NCBI RefSeq assembly: GCF_921293095.1
Contig: NC_060253.1
Coordinates: 75,987,992 to 76,051,991, forward strand
Direction of reading: 5' to 3'
Source: Ischnura elegans
Lineage: Eukaryota; Arthropoda; Insecta; Odonata; Coenagrionidae
Length of the DNA stretch: 64,000 nt
Within the stretch, counting starts at the first letter, position 1. Every line of letters starts with the position of its first letter. This document shows, one piece after another, positions 1 through 13,000 of the stretch. The translations under genes and the position numbers were made by a program. Below the pieces are notes generated by a model that was not told where the DNA came from, ran no database searches, and worked only from the letters and a program-made list of their open reading frames with translations.

Positions 1-1160
1 TTTCTGCAGTACAGTGGAACCTTGATCTATCGTTCCTGCATTCATCGTTCGCCGTTCTTGGTCCCAAATAAAGTCCGATTCAGGCACTGTCATTTTTTTT
101 CTCATCTATCGATCCCCTATGTACTGTTTTCTCGCATTGATTGTTTGAAGATCGCTGTCCTGATGTATTGTTTTCCTGCATCCATTGTTTGACGAAAGGA
201 GACAGTATTTACAATGTGTCATCTATTACTAATAAAGACAGAAACATATTTTGAGTATTCCCCAAGAGATGGAACTACCATAGGGAGAAACTCAGTGCCA
301 TGGGATAGTATCTACAATGCACATTTACCAAATCCACTTTCCCCCTCCCATCAGCCCTCGGCCCCCCTTCCCGAAATTAATCAAAAGGCCCCAGCTTGCA
401 CAGGCTTTGTATTATGGAGATATCAAGTTACACGAGAATAATAGAAATGTGTTTCACCCTTCCTTCTTTCTCCAACACTGACCATTTTCAGCCTACCTGC
501 GTCTAAGTTTCCAGTTTCTGAAGTTCAACTGCTGCTTGAGTTATCTATTAGCCCAAAAGGTGTCTAACAACGACTTTTGGCAATTGGTATTACACTTTTA
601 TTGGATTGAAATATTAGCAATGTGTACGTAATTAAAAAAGAATGAGACCAAAAACGACTTATTTCTCTCATTATTTAAGCATTTTAAGCAAGGAAATGGC
701 TGGCAAAATTCGACGGAGACTTAACATTCTGGCAAAACTCAATATCCTTGCAGCTGAGCTTCTCAGCAGTTGATGCAGCATTTTTTTCCAAAAACAGATA
801 TCAAGTTACAATTTAAGAGTTGTACTATAAATTTCCCTTTTCACAGTCACTGACAAGAGGATATCTTCTCTGGATATATATTTTGTTTCTCCCTACTAGC
901 CATTTGAATTCACCTTCTTATCTGGTGCTAGGATACTTGGAACTGAGTGTGTAAGTTGCCTCACTTTAGAACGAAAAATTATGTGGTGCAATCATGAGGT
1001 CATAGGTGGATTTAGGGGGGGCACGTGCCCCAGTGCCCCCTCCAGACGCTTGAAAAATAGGCAAGATTTTTAATATGGTTACCATTACATTCGTTTTTGT
1101 CTATTTGGGAGCCTCAATCATTTAATTTAATAATTATGACTCTTGTTAAAATAAAGAGAG

Positions 1161-2838
1161 TACCGTATAAGCGTGTGTAAGAGGGGCACCTTTTTTCCCA
1201 GAAATTGCAGCCGAAAGTGAGGGTGTGCCTCATACACAAACTTCTTATCTTCCCCCCTCCCCTTCACTGGTCGCAAGTCCAAGGGTAACTGAATGGCCTT
1301 AGTTTTCCACGTGAGTCAGTCATCTGAAACCCTAGGTCAAAAACAAGGGGAGTTTCTCCCTTAGTGACGTATTTTTAAAATGCTCCTGTTTGCTTTTCTT
1401 GTAAGCATCGCGCCGTCACGTCGGTACCCCAGATGTGAACATGGAAAAGATCACGCGGGGTTTTTCGCTCCGGAGGGCGCGCTAAATTTACTGCCACGAG
1501 TGGGCCTCCCACGGCATTTAAACTGCATATAGTAATCGCTTATCAAACGTAGAGGAACGCGTAGTTTTGAAGGACATACCTGGTTGATAGTTAACATCTG
1601 TCTATCCGAGCAGTTTCCATTACGCTGAGGACCTGATTTTTCAAAAATCATCTACAGACGCTAATATGAGGGTTATTGAAACTGAAAATTATAATGGTGT
1701 CAAAACCTGTGGTTTAAAAAATTCGAACGAGTGTGTTCATTGTAAGACTAAATGGTGGATAGAAGAAATCGGAAATGCTTATAAGTGAAGAGCGTGGAAG
1801 GAGAGGTCGAGGGGAAGGAGCGCGATCCCTCCGTCTTCGAAACAACGAGGCTATGAGCGAAGGAGCAAGGGAACAACACGTCCGATCTTGCATGTGACGC
1901 CGTTGCCTTCATAGTGAAGGGGCGAAGGCGCAGCTATGTGATATACGCAGTTTGCATTGCCTGAAGTTTCCAGTCCGTCACGTCTTGTTTGAATGCGCTT
2001 ATGCTACGCTTGTTTCTTCCGAAATTGTGCTGTTTGGACTATGGTGAATACTAGTAGCCTTGTTTTAACTATAAATCTTTGTGTCAATCAATTAGAGCTT
2101 AAAAAAAATTTAAATTCTGTCAGATATAAGTCGCGTTAGGTCTCATTCTTTTTAGAACCTCGTGCTTGTCATACAATTGCTCATCGAGATATCTTCGAGC
2201 TCAGTAGGTGACTCACCTAGCATTTGGCCTCCAGAAACTAGGAGAATTTAACCTGGTAGACCGAAAAAGGTCAGTTAATGAGATGGGGTAGGGATGAAAC
2301 ACATTTCCATTGTTTTCCTGGAACTTGATATTTTTCTGTGGGGTCTCGGAAAGGAAAAAAAACGGCAGAGGCATTGGCTGAAGGCGGGCCGAGTGTGGTT
2401 CCGTTAAATCTACGACGTGGTTATTATCCTACAGCGCTGAGATTGCCCCTATTGTTGTGCAATCTCTTGGCAAGGTTCATGCTATGTGCCTGTCGTGTTT
2501 TGCCTTAAAATTTTCCACGGCTGCAATTCTATTGCAATACTCCTGTGAGAGCTTTTGAACAAAAGTGTGCGTGAGTAGAACAAGCATCATAGAGCAACGG
2601 CGTATGCGAAGAGAGGATCGGAACTCTTTCTACTCCCTCTTATGCCGCTGTTACCACCGCAGTTATGAAAATGTCCTCTTTCAAATAGTATTGAAAGAGG
2701 AAATTTTGATAACTGTCGAAATTCCAGGCATACGTCTGCAACACCGCACGATAAGATAAAAATATGCCGCCATTTTTTTTTCTTCATAACTTCGATGCTC
2801 AAAATAGGGGTGCGCCTCTTACACACGCTTATACGGTA
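1161..2838. mobile_element. TIR element (TA-flanked), about 1.68 kb
   Basis: Thirty-base terminal inverted repeats begin TACCGTATAAGCGTGTGTAA at 1161-1190 and recur inverted at 2809-2838 with one mismatch. Both ends start with TA, so the TA may be the target duplication of a Tc1/mariner-type transposon. No transposase is visible. The interior from about 1790 to 2636 resembles 50160-51058, which lies in a different element. Confidence 0.75.
1790..2636 (+). repeat. Dispersed repeat, copy 1 (shared with 50160-51058)
   Basis: This stretch aligns by eye along its length with 50160-51058. Shared words include ggagaggt.gag, ccgttgccttca, gtgctgtttgga, aaaaggtcagtt and gaagagagratcggaactct. It is non-coding as far as can be seen. 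The two copies sit inside unrelated TIR elements. Confidence 0.7.
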
Positions 2839-3993
2839 TATTGTACAGTAATTATTGTTTGTTGTTCTTAACCTCAAATGTGAGAAGACCGTTTGCCTGT
2901 CAGATTCGTAAGCCCTCCCTCCCCACCCCCAGAAAAATATCCTGGATCCGCCCTTGCATATGGTCATGCTTCACCCTCCGCTGTCGGTTCTGCGTATTCC
3001 AGGCGAAACAGTGTCAGTTCCGAACTTCACCTCTTACGAGTGGTTTTGTACTTTCCTGTTTGTGTTGACGTCAAACCAGCGAGTGTTTACAGTGTGGGTT
3101 TAATAAAGTCAGGCTTAATTTTTATTTGTGGTATTTTTACGTGTCTTGGGACCGTAGCCCTTCCGAAGAAGCAGGTGAGAATTTTAAAAGATGGGACTGA
3201 AAATAATTGCAGAAGAAGAAAAGAATCAGGGGCAGAAGCACGTGAATATTACGAAATGCCTTGGGTTTTCCGCTAGCACATAGGTAATGATAGGAGTGAG
3301 GGTAGAGTTAGCTACCTGTTGAAAACAAAAATTTGGATGAAGCTGAAGCAAAGCATTGCAGAAATTACTGTTTGCCTGCACATGAGATGTGCTTTTTTGT
3401 GAAAATTTGCCTGAAATATAGGATGAGAATTTGGTGCCAATACTCTTTTTGCCATCCAGAGATTTGATGGAAGATATGTTTATCTTCCTCTCTAAATGCA
3501 CCCTTCTTTACTTTCTCTTAATGAAAGAGTCATCATGAACTTCAATCAGAGATGTATGCAGGGGAAAAAAAAAGTGCTGTGAAGCGGCAGTTAATGTCTA
3601 GTGAATTTTCCATTTAGATTGAAAATGATTTTGGTCTACATGGTGGCGAGCGTGCACTTGTGCTACTGCAGTGCTTGGCACTGTTTAGAGTATGTAGTGT
3701 ATGTACTTAATTTAAAATTGGTCCTCGCTCATGAATTCATTATTGTCTTTCCTGTGGAATCTCTCAGAACAGTATAATGAAAATAGTAATCACAAAGCTA
3801 CACCACCCTAATTCAGTGAAATTCAAACTATGATCTCAAGTTTACCTTCAAGTTTTTCCTTGACATTTTCTAATTGCAGCTGTTTATTGGTCATGCAAGA
3901 CCGTTACATTAAACCTCCCTAAGTGGTATAAGAGATGATTTTGTTGATCCTGAGAGTTATTGGTTCATGATTGTAATTTTTGATGTTTCATAG

Positions 3994-4086
3994 GAAATTG
4001 ATGAGGTGGAAGGCAGCCAAGGTTACGATGATGATGGCGATAATGGGGCAGGTTACCTTGGAGGCTATGACAGGGAGGAGGATCAG
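3994..4086 (+). CDS. Tpr (Mtor): TPR exon a (acidic Gly/Asp segment)
   Basis: This is the first TPR coding exon in the window, 93 nt, phase 0 at both ends. It begins after a tttcatag acceptor and ends at cag|gtgatc. It encodes EIDEVEGSQGYDDDGDNG and a Gly/Tyr/Asp tail, typical of the acidic stretch that follows the TPR coiled coil. It is the least conserved and shortest-supported exon. The frame agrees with the next exon. The preceding exon is not in the window. Confidence 0.75.
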
Positions 4087-7000
4087 GTGATCTCTCGTCT
4101 CTTCTCCCTTTTGCCCCATTAATCTTAGTGCAGATCATGAGTGCTTTTCATTACTATCACAAAGTGGTGTAGGCTTTTAGTAACATCTACTGTCGGCACC
4201 AAAATCTTACTGGCTCAATTTTGACTACTTATAAATTAATAAAGAAAAAGGATGCAAAAAACTATTTCATGAAAAAAGAGCTGATGCTTTCCCGGCGTGT
4301 GCTGGTAGTGAGGGCTGTTCAGGTGCTCCAATGGGTAATCTCCTCATTGGCTGCCGATGTTTTGGGGTATGTTCGGGATGAGACGAATACCTTCTGACCC
4401 ACGGCATTCAATCCTGAGGATGAAGTAGGACTCGTACGCTGAAACATCGGCAGCCAATGAGGAGATTACCCGGTAGAGCCCCCGAGCAGCCTTTACAACC
4501 GTGTTACATCCTAATTTTCCTTGCACTATTCTATGCTCCAGCACCCCAGTTTTGACATGCTCACACTTAATAAATTTGATTATCCCTCATTTTTTTAATT
4601 AAAGATATTTCACTGAAACTTGTAAGATATCCAGGAAACATGTGTATCTAGCATGTGCTTGACCTTGGGGCAATTGAATGACTTGTTTCTAGGTTATAAA
4701 CTATCAAAATCACTGTTTTGTTCAAAAGCACCCTTGAAAAATTGTATAAAATAGTTTCAGGCTTGATTTTGTGGAATATTACTATGTCCATGATAAAAAC
4801 ACAAATGGTAATTTCCACACTATTTAATTTAACACTCAATGACCGACCATGGTTTCAACACTTTGTGTCATTTTCAAGGTAATTCAACCAACTCTCTTGG
4901 TATTTATACCCAGGCCAAGGTAGGAGGTAGGGGCATATAGAATTGGAGTGAGGGGAATGGGAGGGGGGAAAGTTAAGGTGAACAAATGAATAGAGGCCGA
5001 AACCAGAAGACATACAGCAAGAGGAGCGTGAGTGAAGGTCAGGGCTTTGACATCATGGGGAAGTTTAACTTTAACAAAGTTGAGTCAGTGCAAAATAAAA
5101 CATCATAACAAATTCCATCCGGGCTATTGGCAATTTCAAATTTTTCCATAAAATCTAATTTAAGCCCTTTGTCAATACAATGTAAAGTGTCCATGTCAAA
5201 ATTGCAAAAATGGTTATTCAGGCATAAATGACTAGCAATGCTTTGTAATTGTGCAAGGAAAATTAGGCCGGTCGTTGAGTGTTAAATTAAATAGTGTGGA
5301 AGTTACCATTTGTGTTATTATCATGGATCTTGAAAAATTGGTCCATATTTTGCTGCAACTCTAATAAAAAATATTAAAATGTTCCTAACTATGGGCCTAA
5401 CTAGGCAGAATTAAACAAGGAAATTTTTTTTAATATTTGATTTAAGCGATGCATTCTGTATCCTTTTTTTGTTATTTGGCTCTTGGTATCCAAATTTGAG
5501 TCTACAAGATTTTGGAGACAACAGTTATCTACTTTGCAGGCATGTTCCATTTGTTTTGCATATTATTTTGGGTTGGGCAATCATTGCAAGCCTTTGAAAG
5601 TGGAGGCTTGTATGGTTTAGGTGCGTTGGAGACCAGCAGGAAACCATTTGGATTTGATTTCATAATAATGTATATGTATTATGCTATACATATTACTGAC
5701 GTGAAACTAGTTTAAAAAATCTGGGATCTAATGATATGCTGTAGAGCCTCATTTAACATCATAGTGGACAATGTGACTTCCTATTTAATGTTTGTCAGTG
5801 ACAGAAAGGATATTCTCTCTTTTTTCATTTTTATGTTTGGGATTCATATTGTAGCTTCTTTCTCTAATCATTATGTCAGAAGATCAATTTTAGAGTATCA
5901 TTGGAATAATGATTTTTTAAATCAAAAAGTGCTTTTACTCAGTACCACATAAATAATGTGTTCCAACTTACATATTCGTCATCATGTACAAGATAATATC
6001 TCTTGTGAATGGAGATGCATTGTGAGGAACATAAATCTAAAAAGTGCCTTTTTTTTAAAAAACCAATGACACTTTTCACCATATTAATTCTTAATACATT
6101 GATTTAATTAAAATTTTCCTTGAAAAGGGGCATTAAAAATATATTTCTGATATGGGCGAATATTTGGAATCTAATTTGCATTACCTTTTCCTATGAACTT
6201 TAATGTTTTGTATAGCATTATTTTGCTTAACAAGTTTTTTAGGATCTGCAGTAGCCATTAAATAATTACCCATGGTGTATAAGCAGCCTTTAACTCTTTT
6301 TGCTACTGATTATGTTGTTAGTAAAATCCAACAAAAATAATTTACTAATGAACTAATGTGATTAATATTAACATGTAGATTTTTACTTAACCCTTTCTGA
6401 TATGAACTAGTCAGGCTAAAATGAATCCTGTCATGAATACGTTATCTTTTTAATATAGATCTTAAATATTAGCCTTCCAGGGTGAATTTGTATTATTATC
6501 CCCTTTCTAAATGCTGTTGTTGACATTTACTTTTCAATCAGTGATAATTGTGACCCATTAATTGTGCTTGATATGTTAGTGTGAGCTACCAGGAATTAGG
6601 CTTATATCTTCCCTTATGCAAGTTTTATGTTTGTTTCTTGGAAGGAAATCTGATTAAATACACGTCTTGTAACTACCTACCTTTAAGCAACGATTTAAAT
6701 ATGAGGCAAACAAAACTTATACTATTATAATTTCAATGGAACCAGTATTTTTCATTGTATAGGGTATTCCATGATTAGTACGCGATCCTCCCTAGAAGTT
6801 ATATCAGGCTACCTGTGATCACTCAAGTTCTTTTTGTAGTATCCCTTACATTTTCATATCACATATGAATAGACATTTTAGCTCAAAGGCTTTAGTTGAA
6901 ACTATATTTTAGTGGGCATAATTCTTGTGATTTTGATTCTTGGAACATTGGAAGGAACTACTGCAGAAATGTTGAATTGAACCAAACTTAACTTCCCAGT

Positions 7001-10000
7001 TTAAACATCACTTTAGGAAGAGGAGAGATTATTTCACTCAAATATTATCTCTTATCATTCATGCTCGGGTGGTGGAGTGGAAAACAGGGCTTAAGACTTG
7101 ACAAGGTTCAACTGTTATGTATTCATGTATGTGTATGTGCAACTGAGGTGTTACTGAAGTGATTACTAATTTGTTTTTGGTTTTGAGTGCTTGATAATTG
7201 CATGATATTGGATGTATACGAGTGTGTTTGGCTGCTTGGATAGTGAATTCTTTCACTCTTTTGTTCAGTTTATTCTTCAAAATTGGATTTTTGCTGGAAT
7301 AACTGTTAAGAAGAATATACTTAAAGGTTAGATTTTGAGACAGTTGTAATAGAGATCACTTGAAAGTGGGAGCAGAAATTTAGAACTGTATTTTTGAGGA
7401 ATCTTAATAAAAGATATTTAGATTGCTGATTTCCCAAATCTAGATTAACCTTTTGAATTATGACCTTAAGCATAAAATTTTGAATTCACAATATTTTTCT
7501 TTGCTCTGCATCCTGACTTTGCTCCAAGCCACAAAAAAATAAAGCAGTGTAGCTGCTTTATTGACCTGTTAGTGCCCTAAAAATTTCATCTCACATTAAA
7601 TTTTCATTCATTCAAGGGCCAGCTAAAGTGAGTCTTAAAATCATGAATATGTAATTAACTTTGAAGTGCATAACTGCAAGACTCAAATTCCTTGCCAGTT
7701 TTTGTAAGAGAAATATTAATGCCCCTTTTATTTGCTTGGAGTTGCTTATTAGGTTACTTCTTTCTTTCTAGGAGCTAGTTTATGAAGGAGAAGTAGCTGA
7801 CGATGGTGGTAGGGATGGTGTGTCAACCATGGCTGAAGAACAGGAAGCTGAGAGGCGTGATGGAGCTGGAATGTCCTCAGACGATGTAGTCTTTGTGGGT
7901 ATGTATTGATTGTATTTTGTATTTTCCATATTTTCTATCGGTAACCCACAGCTTTTAAAATTTTCTCATTGCTTAGTTTTATTTCTTTTGGTCATATGCT
8001 TATGTTCTTATTTTTTAAGCTTTGTTGGAAATTTGTCAATTGTCCAAGGGGAAGCATACCTTGGATTTCAAGCAAATTTCCTATAGTAAAATGGAAGTGC
8101 CGACTGCTTTTCACTGAGCACAGAAAGGCTGTGCGATTGTTCCAAACATTATTTATTTTAACTCCTCTGTTTTGGTTGATTTATCTATGTAATGTGGGAC
8201 CTACAGTACAGTGGTGCAGCGAGTGGGGGGCTTTTGGGGGATAAAACCCCCCAGAGCTCAGAAAATTTTTTAAGTTAAATCTATTTTACTTAATTGCATC
8301 TATATTAATTATAGACTAGTGTAAGGATTCGTAAAATATCCCTCAGAAAGCCGTAAAACTTACTATTTATCCTAAAGTTTTTCTGGGGAGGGCCCCTGCA
8401 CCTCCTGCTTACCCTGACAGGTATTCTATACCCCCAGACACCCCAGTATTAGTTGTGCCTAAAACCCCCCCTAGTCTTAATTCCTGGCTGTGCCCCTGCT
8501 ACAGTACACTCCTGATTATCTGGGCTAATGATTTAAATTTGGGGAATATATTTTTTTTTCTTTGCTAATTTGTCACTAAAATTAGTAAAAGGGTATGTAC
8601 ATAAAATAATATGCTGCTTTATTTTTGATTTACCAGTTTTGGTTATTTTATGGCAATCCATGGACATGATTTTGTGCGATTGTGGGAGAATGACCCTACG
8701 CCATGACCAGTCAAGGTCAGTCTGAAGGGGAAGGGAATAGTAGAAGTGAAGGCAGCGAGGGAAGTGGAAGTAGAGATAGAGTAAGCATGAGTCATAGCCA
8801 GGCACTTGCTTGCGTAGACAGTTTGCCATAGCTCTGGTTTCCTAAAACCATTTCTGGGCGATTGGGTGATTGCGTGCCACTTGCTATCACAGGAGTTCCG
8901 TGTTCCTGTTTTCCAAGCATCTCTGTGCACGGTTGAGCTCAGTGATCACGGATCTGCATTCTGGGCAACTTGTGTGAGATGCGGTGTGGTGCCTGACGGT
9001 ATACGAGGGTCATCCAGAAAATAAGTTCCGTTTTTCTTTTTTAAATCGAGTTTTTATTGAAAAAAATTCAAACTTGCAGGAAACGTTTTTGACAATATGC
9101 ATTATTTTTCCACATAATCTCCAAAGACCTCGATACACTTCGTATACGGAGAAATCAGCTTTGAAATCCCCTCCTCATAGAAGCTTCCCGCCACCACCTT
9201 GGTCCAGTTGGTGACTGCTTCTTTCACTTCCTCGTCACTTGTGAAACGTTCTCCGGCTAATCCCTCCTTCATTTTGGTGAACAGATGAAAGTCTGAAGGG
9301 GCCAAGTCGGGACTGTAAGGTGAATGGGTCAGAACATCCCAACCGAACTGATCCAAAAGTTCCGTAGTGGATCGAGCGACGTGAGGCCTTGCGTTGTCGT
9401 GGAGAAGGCACACACCAGAGGTCAGCATTCCTCTTCTCTTGTTTTGGATTGCCCGACGAAGCTTCTTCAGAGTCTCACAATACCGGGAGGCGTTAATTGT
9501 TTCTCCTTGAGGCAAGAAATCAATCAGGAGTATCCGTTTTTGGTCTCAGAAAACAGAGGCCATGATCTTCCTGGTGGACTTGACAACTTTGAATTTTTTC
9601 GCACTTGGGGAGGTGGCGTGTTTCCACTGCATGGATTGTCTTTTGTTCTCTGAGGTATAGTGTGATACCCAGGTTTCATCTCCAGTGACTATGGACTTGA
9701 GAAAAGGATCCCCTTCCATTCTGTAGCAGCCCAAAAATTCACGAGCTGCAGCCACTCGTTGTGACTTGTGTTCGGGCGTCAGCTCTTTCGGAACCCATCG
9801 GGCGCAAACTTTTCGAAAATCGAGTTTATCCGAGACAATCTCATGAATAAAGGATCGTGAGATCTCAGGGAAACACTCATGAAATTCGTCCACAGTGGAA
9901 CGGCGATCTCCGCGTACAGCACTGTCGACTTTTGCCACAAGTTGGTCCGTGACAACTGAGGGTCTGCCTCTTCCACTTTCATCCTCAAGTGAATGTCTTC

Positions 10001-13000
10001 CCGCCTTAAATTCACGAACCCATCTCCTCACCATTGATTCACTCATTACACCCTCTCCATACACAGAAAGAAGCTGTTAATGAATTTCAACCGATTTGAA
10101 ACCACGGGCATGAAGAAATTGAATCACTCCGTGCACAACAACTCGAGACGGAACAGGCACCGAGGTGGCGGGACGCGACGTCGAGGACTCCATTTCAACG
10201 AGTTGCTTTGACTCTGTTTTCAAGGCTACTGAGCCTATCTCCCTCTCATTCTATTCAGAAGATTCCCCTCTTTTGTACAATGTAGCCACATTTGTCAAAA
10301 AGTGCCTCTAGCGATCTACACACCAAAACGGAACTTATTTTCTGGATGACCCTCATAGTTTCCTACATTGCCAGGGTTCCCACTCAACTGTGAAAACCTT
10401 AAAACCGTGAATAAGCCATGAATTCTGTCTACCATGAAAAAACCTGGAAATAGATGTGAAATTCGTCATAAAAGCTTAAAAACCTCTTAAAATTGATTGT
10501 AGATCTAAGATTGATGGATCAAAAGAAAAATTTCGATTTGTCAATCCTATTACAAGGTCTGTCACGTGCAAAAACTGTCCACGCATTTATCTGCTCAGGC
10601 ATATTCCAAGCGCATTTATTGGTCCATGTGGCAAGACGACACACAGACCTTAAGGCTGTGATTGGAAGACCGTTAGCCAAAGTGATTATTAATCCTGGCG
10701 AGAAATCGGACACCTCTTCACTTCCCTGTCACCCTCCATTTTCCCACTCACAACCTTCAGCCGGCCCTAAATTTTGCTAACGATAGGTGACTTCATAAGA
10801 GCACTTCCATTGCTGCATAAGCATTACTGGCGTTTTTCGCGTTTGCAATATTTTTAGTCAACGTGTGGCCTGTGATTGTTATATGATCAATATTTCTTCC
10901 TAAAATAGCTTATCAACAGACCGTGAATTTGACTCAATTTAGACAGTGAAAACCTGGAAAAAACAGTGAATTTTATAATGCAGTTAGAGTGGGAACCCTG
11001 ATTGCTTAGTGCTTTTGAAGCGTTTGTGCAAACAACATTTCTGAATCTGTGATCTCGCAGTCGGTGCGCGCTGTTCGGAAACTAGGCATTACACAGAGCA
11101 GTAAGAATACGAGTGCAATCACGTTATCACCGCTAAAAAGGTCACAGTCGTGAAAACAAAGCTGTTATTAATTCTGGAAAGCAATCTAAAATAGCATAAA
11201 ATGTGCGTGGATAATAATAAATTGATTGATTTATGTATGTGATAAAAATTACAAGAAATTTAAGTGAAAGTTTGGATTATTTGTGTTTTTCGATTATTTG
11301 TACAGCCTCTCCCCATCATAGGCCTTGATAATTGGGAGTATGCTGTAATAGTAAAATGCCACACGCACTTCACTGAAATTAAGTTGTTTCTTATCTACCT
11401 TGACGTCTTTTCAGAAGTTTACTTCTCCTTTCCATGTAAAATTCATGTTTATTTTTATCCCAAGAGCATGTCCTCTTCCATGATTCATGAATTCAGTTTA
11501 CAAAAATGGATGAAAAGTACTTGAAGCAAATGGTTACAAATCTGCATGTTTCAAAAATTTCCTGTTAATTTGAAATCAAGTACCCCACTCTAATATTTTG
11601 ATTTTTTCACCATTTTGCCATTTGCTCAGGTACCAATTTCCCGGTCCCATCTAATATGTTACTTGGAGGTTTTACTTTGTTTAATAAATAGGATACGGTA
11701 TCTGAGCCAGCTTGTGCCTTGAAATAAATTGGCCGTGTAAAATTTTGAACGATGTTACCAAAAGTCATCCATTCAAGTATGAAATATGCTCAGTGGAAAA
11801 ATTCATTTGCCTTGACTTGGATATGAAGCCATTTTACAAGAAGTTGCCTAGTATTCCCACCAATTGGAGTCCTGGTCAAGGCAAATGAATTTTTCCCCTT
11901 TGAAATATCTTCACCTTTTGTCCACTTGCAATGTGCTTGGAAAGGTGTCCTGCTGGCTTGTCCAACATTGTTTCCTTCTCAAAGATGGCAATAATGTAAA
12001 TTTCAGGATTTCCACTAACTTTGAAAACAAGGGAAACATTAAATACCCAGAGAATATCTGTCTTCTTGAAAAACTATGGGAATTAGGAAAATTCGACCTT
12101 CGACACATTCAGCATATAGGGAAATTCAACCCAGTGGATTCAATTCCCGCTATGCTCCCAGAGAAGGCACCAAAAAAAGCAACATTAGGACAATTTTAAT
12201 CATATGTCTATTCTAATTTTCCTGGAAATGAAAATTCATTTAATGGCATTACCTCTTCCAGTTACTTTCCATTACAAGAATTATCTGTAATGATATAACG
12301 ATCATTACAGAATATTTATATTGCATGTTTGATGTTCTTCACTTTTTCACATTCAGCTCATTTGTATTTGTAAACTAGTTTGTATAACTGTCTCTGTACT
12401 TGACTTCAGTTTTAGGTCAATGCATTTTTTTATTAGGGTTATATCATGGGTAAATTAAAAAGAAGAACTTTGTGCTTTCATATTAATATTTATTCACGAC
12501 CATGGTTTCAACGTTAGACGTCATCATCAGGTAATGATGACGTCTAACGTTGAAACCATGGTCATGAATAAATATTAGTGATGGGTCGGTTCGATTCCTC
12601 GATTCTTCGATTCCTCGATTCTCGGTCAAGAACCGGAATCGAAAACGAGTACTTGCCAAGGTGAAAAATCGATTCCGATTCCAGTAGTACTTCAAACCAC
12701 AAAATATACGACCGCGTTTCCAAAAGTCATTTGAATTTTCGCGCCTCGTAATTGTGATAACAAAACACATATCTTCCTGGGATCTGCGAGTACTCGAAAA
12801 TTCAAGTCGAGTCGAGTAGTTGGTACTCGACTTGAGCGTTTCGAGTAGCATTACGAATGTCGAGTAGTTAAGGTTATAGAGCTTTCGATTATAGTAGGTC
12901 CAGCGATCTGCCGACAGGAAGCGCTATCATGAACTCATGTAATAATGCAGTTTTTAAAGCCGATAAGTCATCCTAATGCCTTGGCCTGGTAGTTTTAGCT

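Larger units (their letters stand above)
1..3993. other. TPR intron (window start) with repeats
   Basis: No coding exon is recognised before 3994, so the window opens inside a TPR intron. A pogo-like element end, CAGTGGAACC preceded by TA, lies at 12. Its other end is not seen. The TIR element 1161-2838 fills the middle. The stretch 2840-3990 shows only AT-rich unique-looking sequence. Confidence 0.45.
4087..7771. other. TPR intron a-b
   Basis: This intron holds the two PLE-derived structures at 4.3-4.5 and 4.8-5.3 kb. From about 5340 to 7771 I see only AT-rich sequence with no gene, RNA or clear repeat boundary. Confidence 0.5.

Noticed and set aside
214-441. 75-codon open frame on the + strand
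   Set aside because: It has no family resemblance and lies in an intron next to a pogo-like end; length is within chance expectation.
2587-2967. 126-codon minus-strand frame
   Set aside because: It runs across the end of the TIR element 1161-2838 and into unrelated sequence, so it is a chance frame.
2893-3276. 127-codon open frame that might be an upstream TPR exon
   Set aside because: The product is not acidic or TPR-like, it overlaps the right end of a TIR element, and it does not fit the splice phase of exon a.
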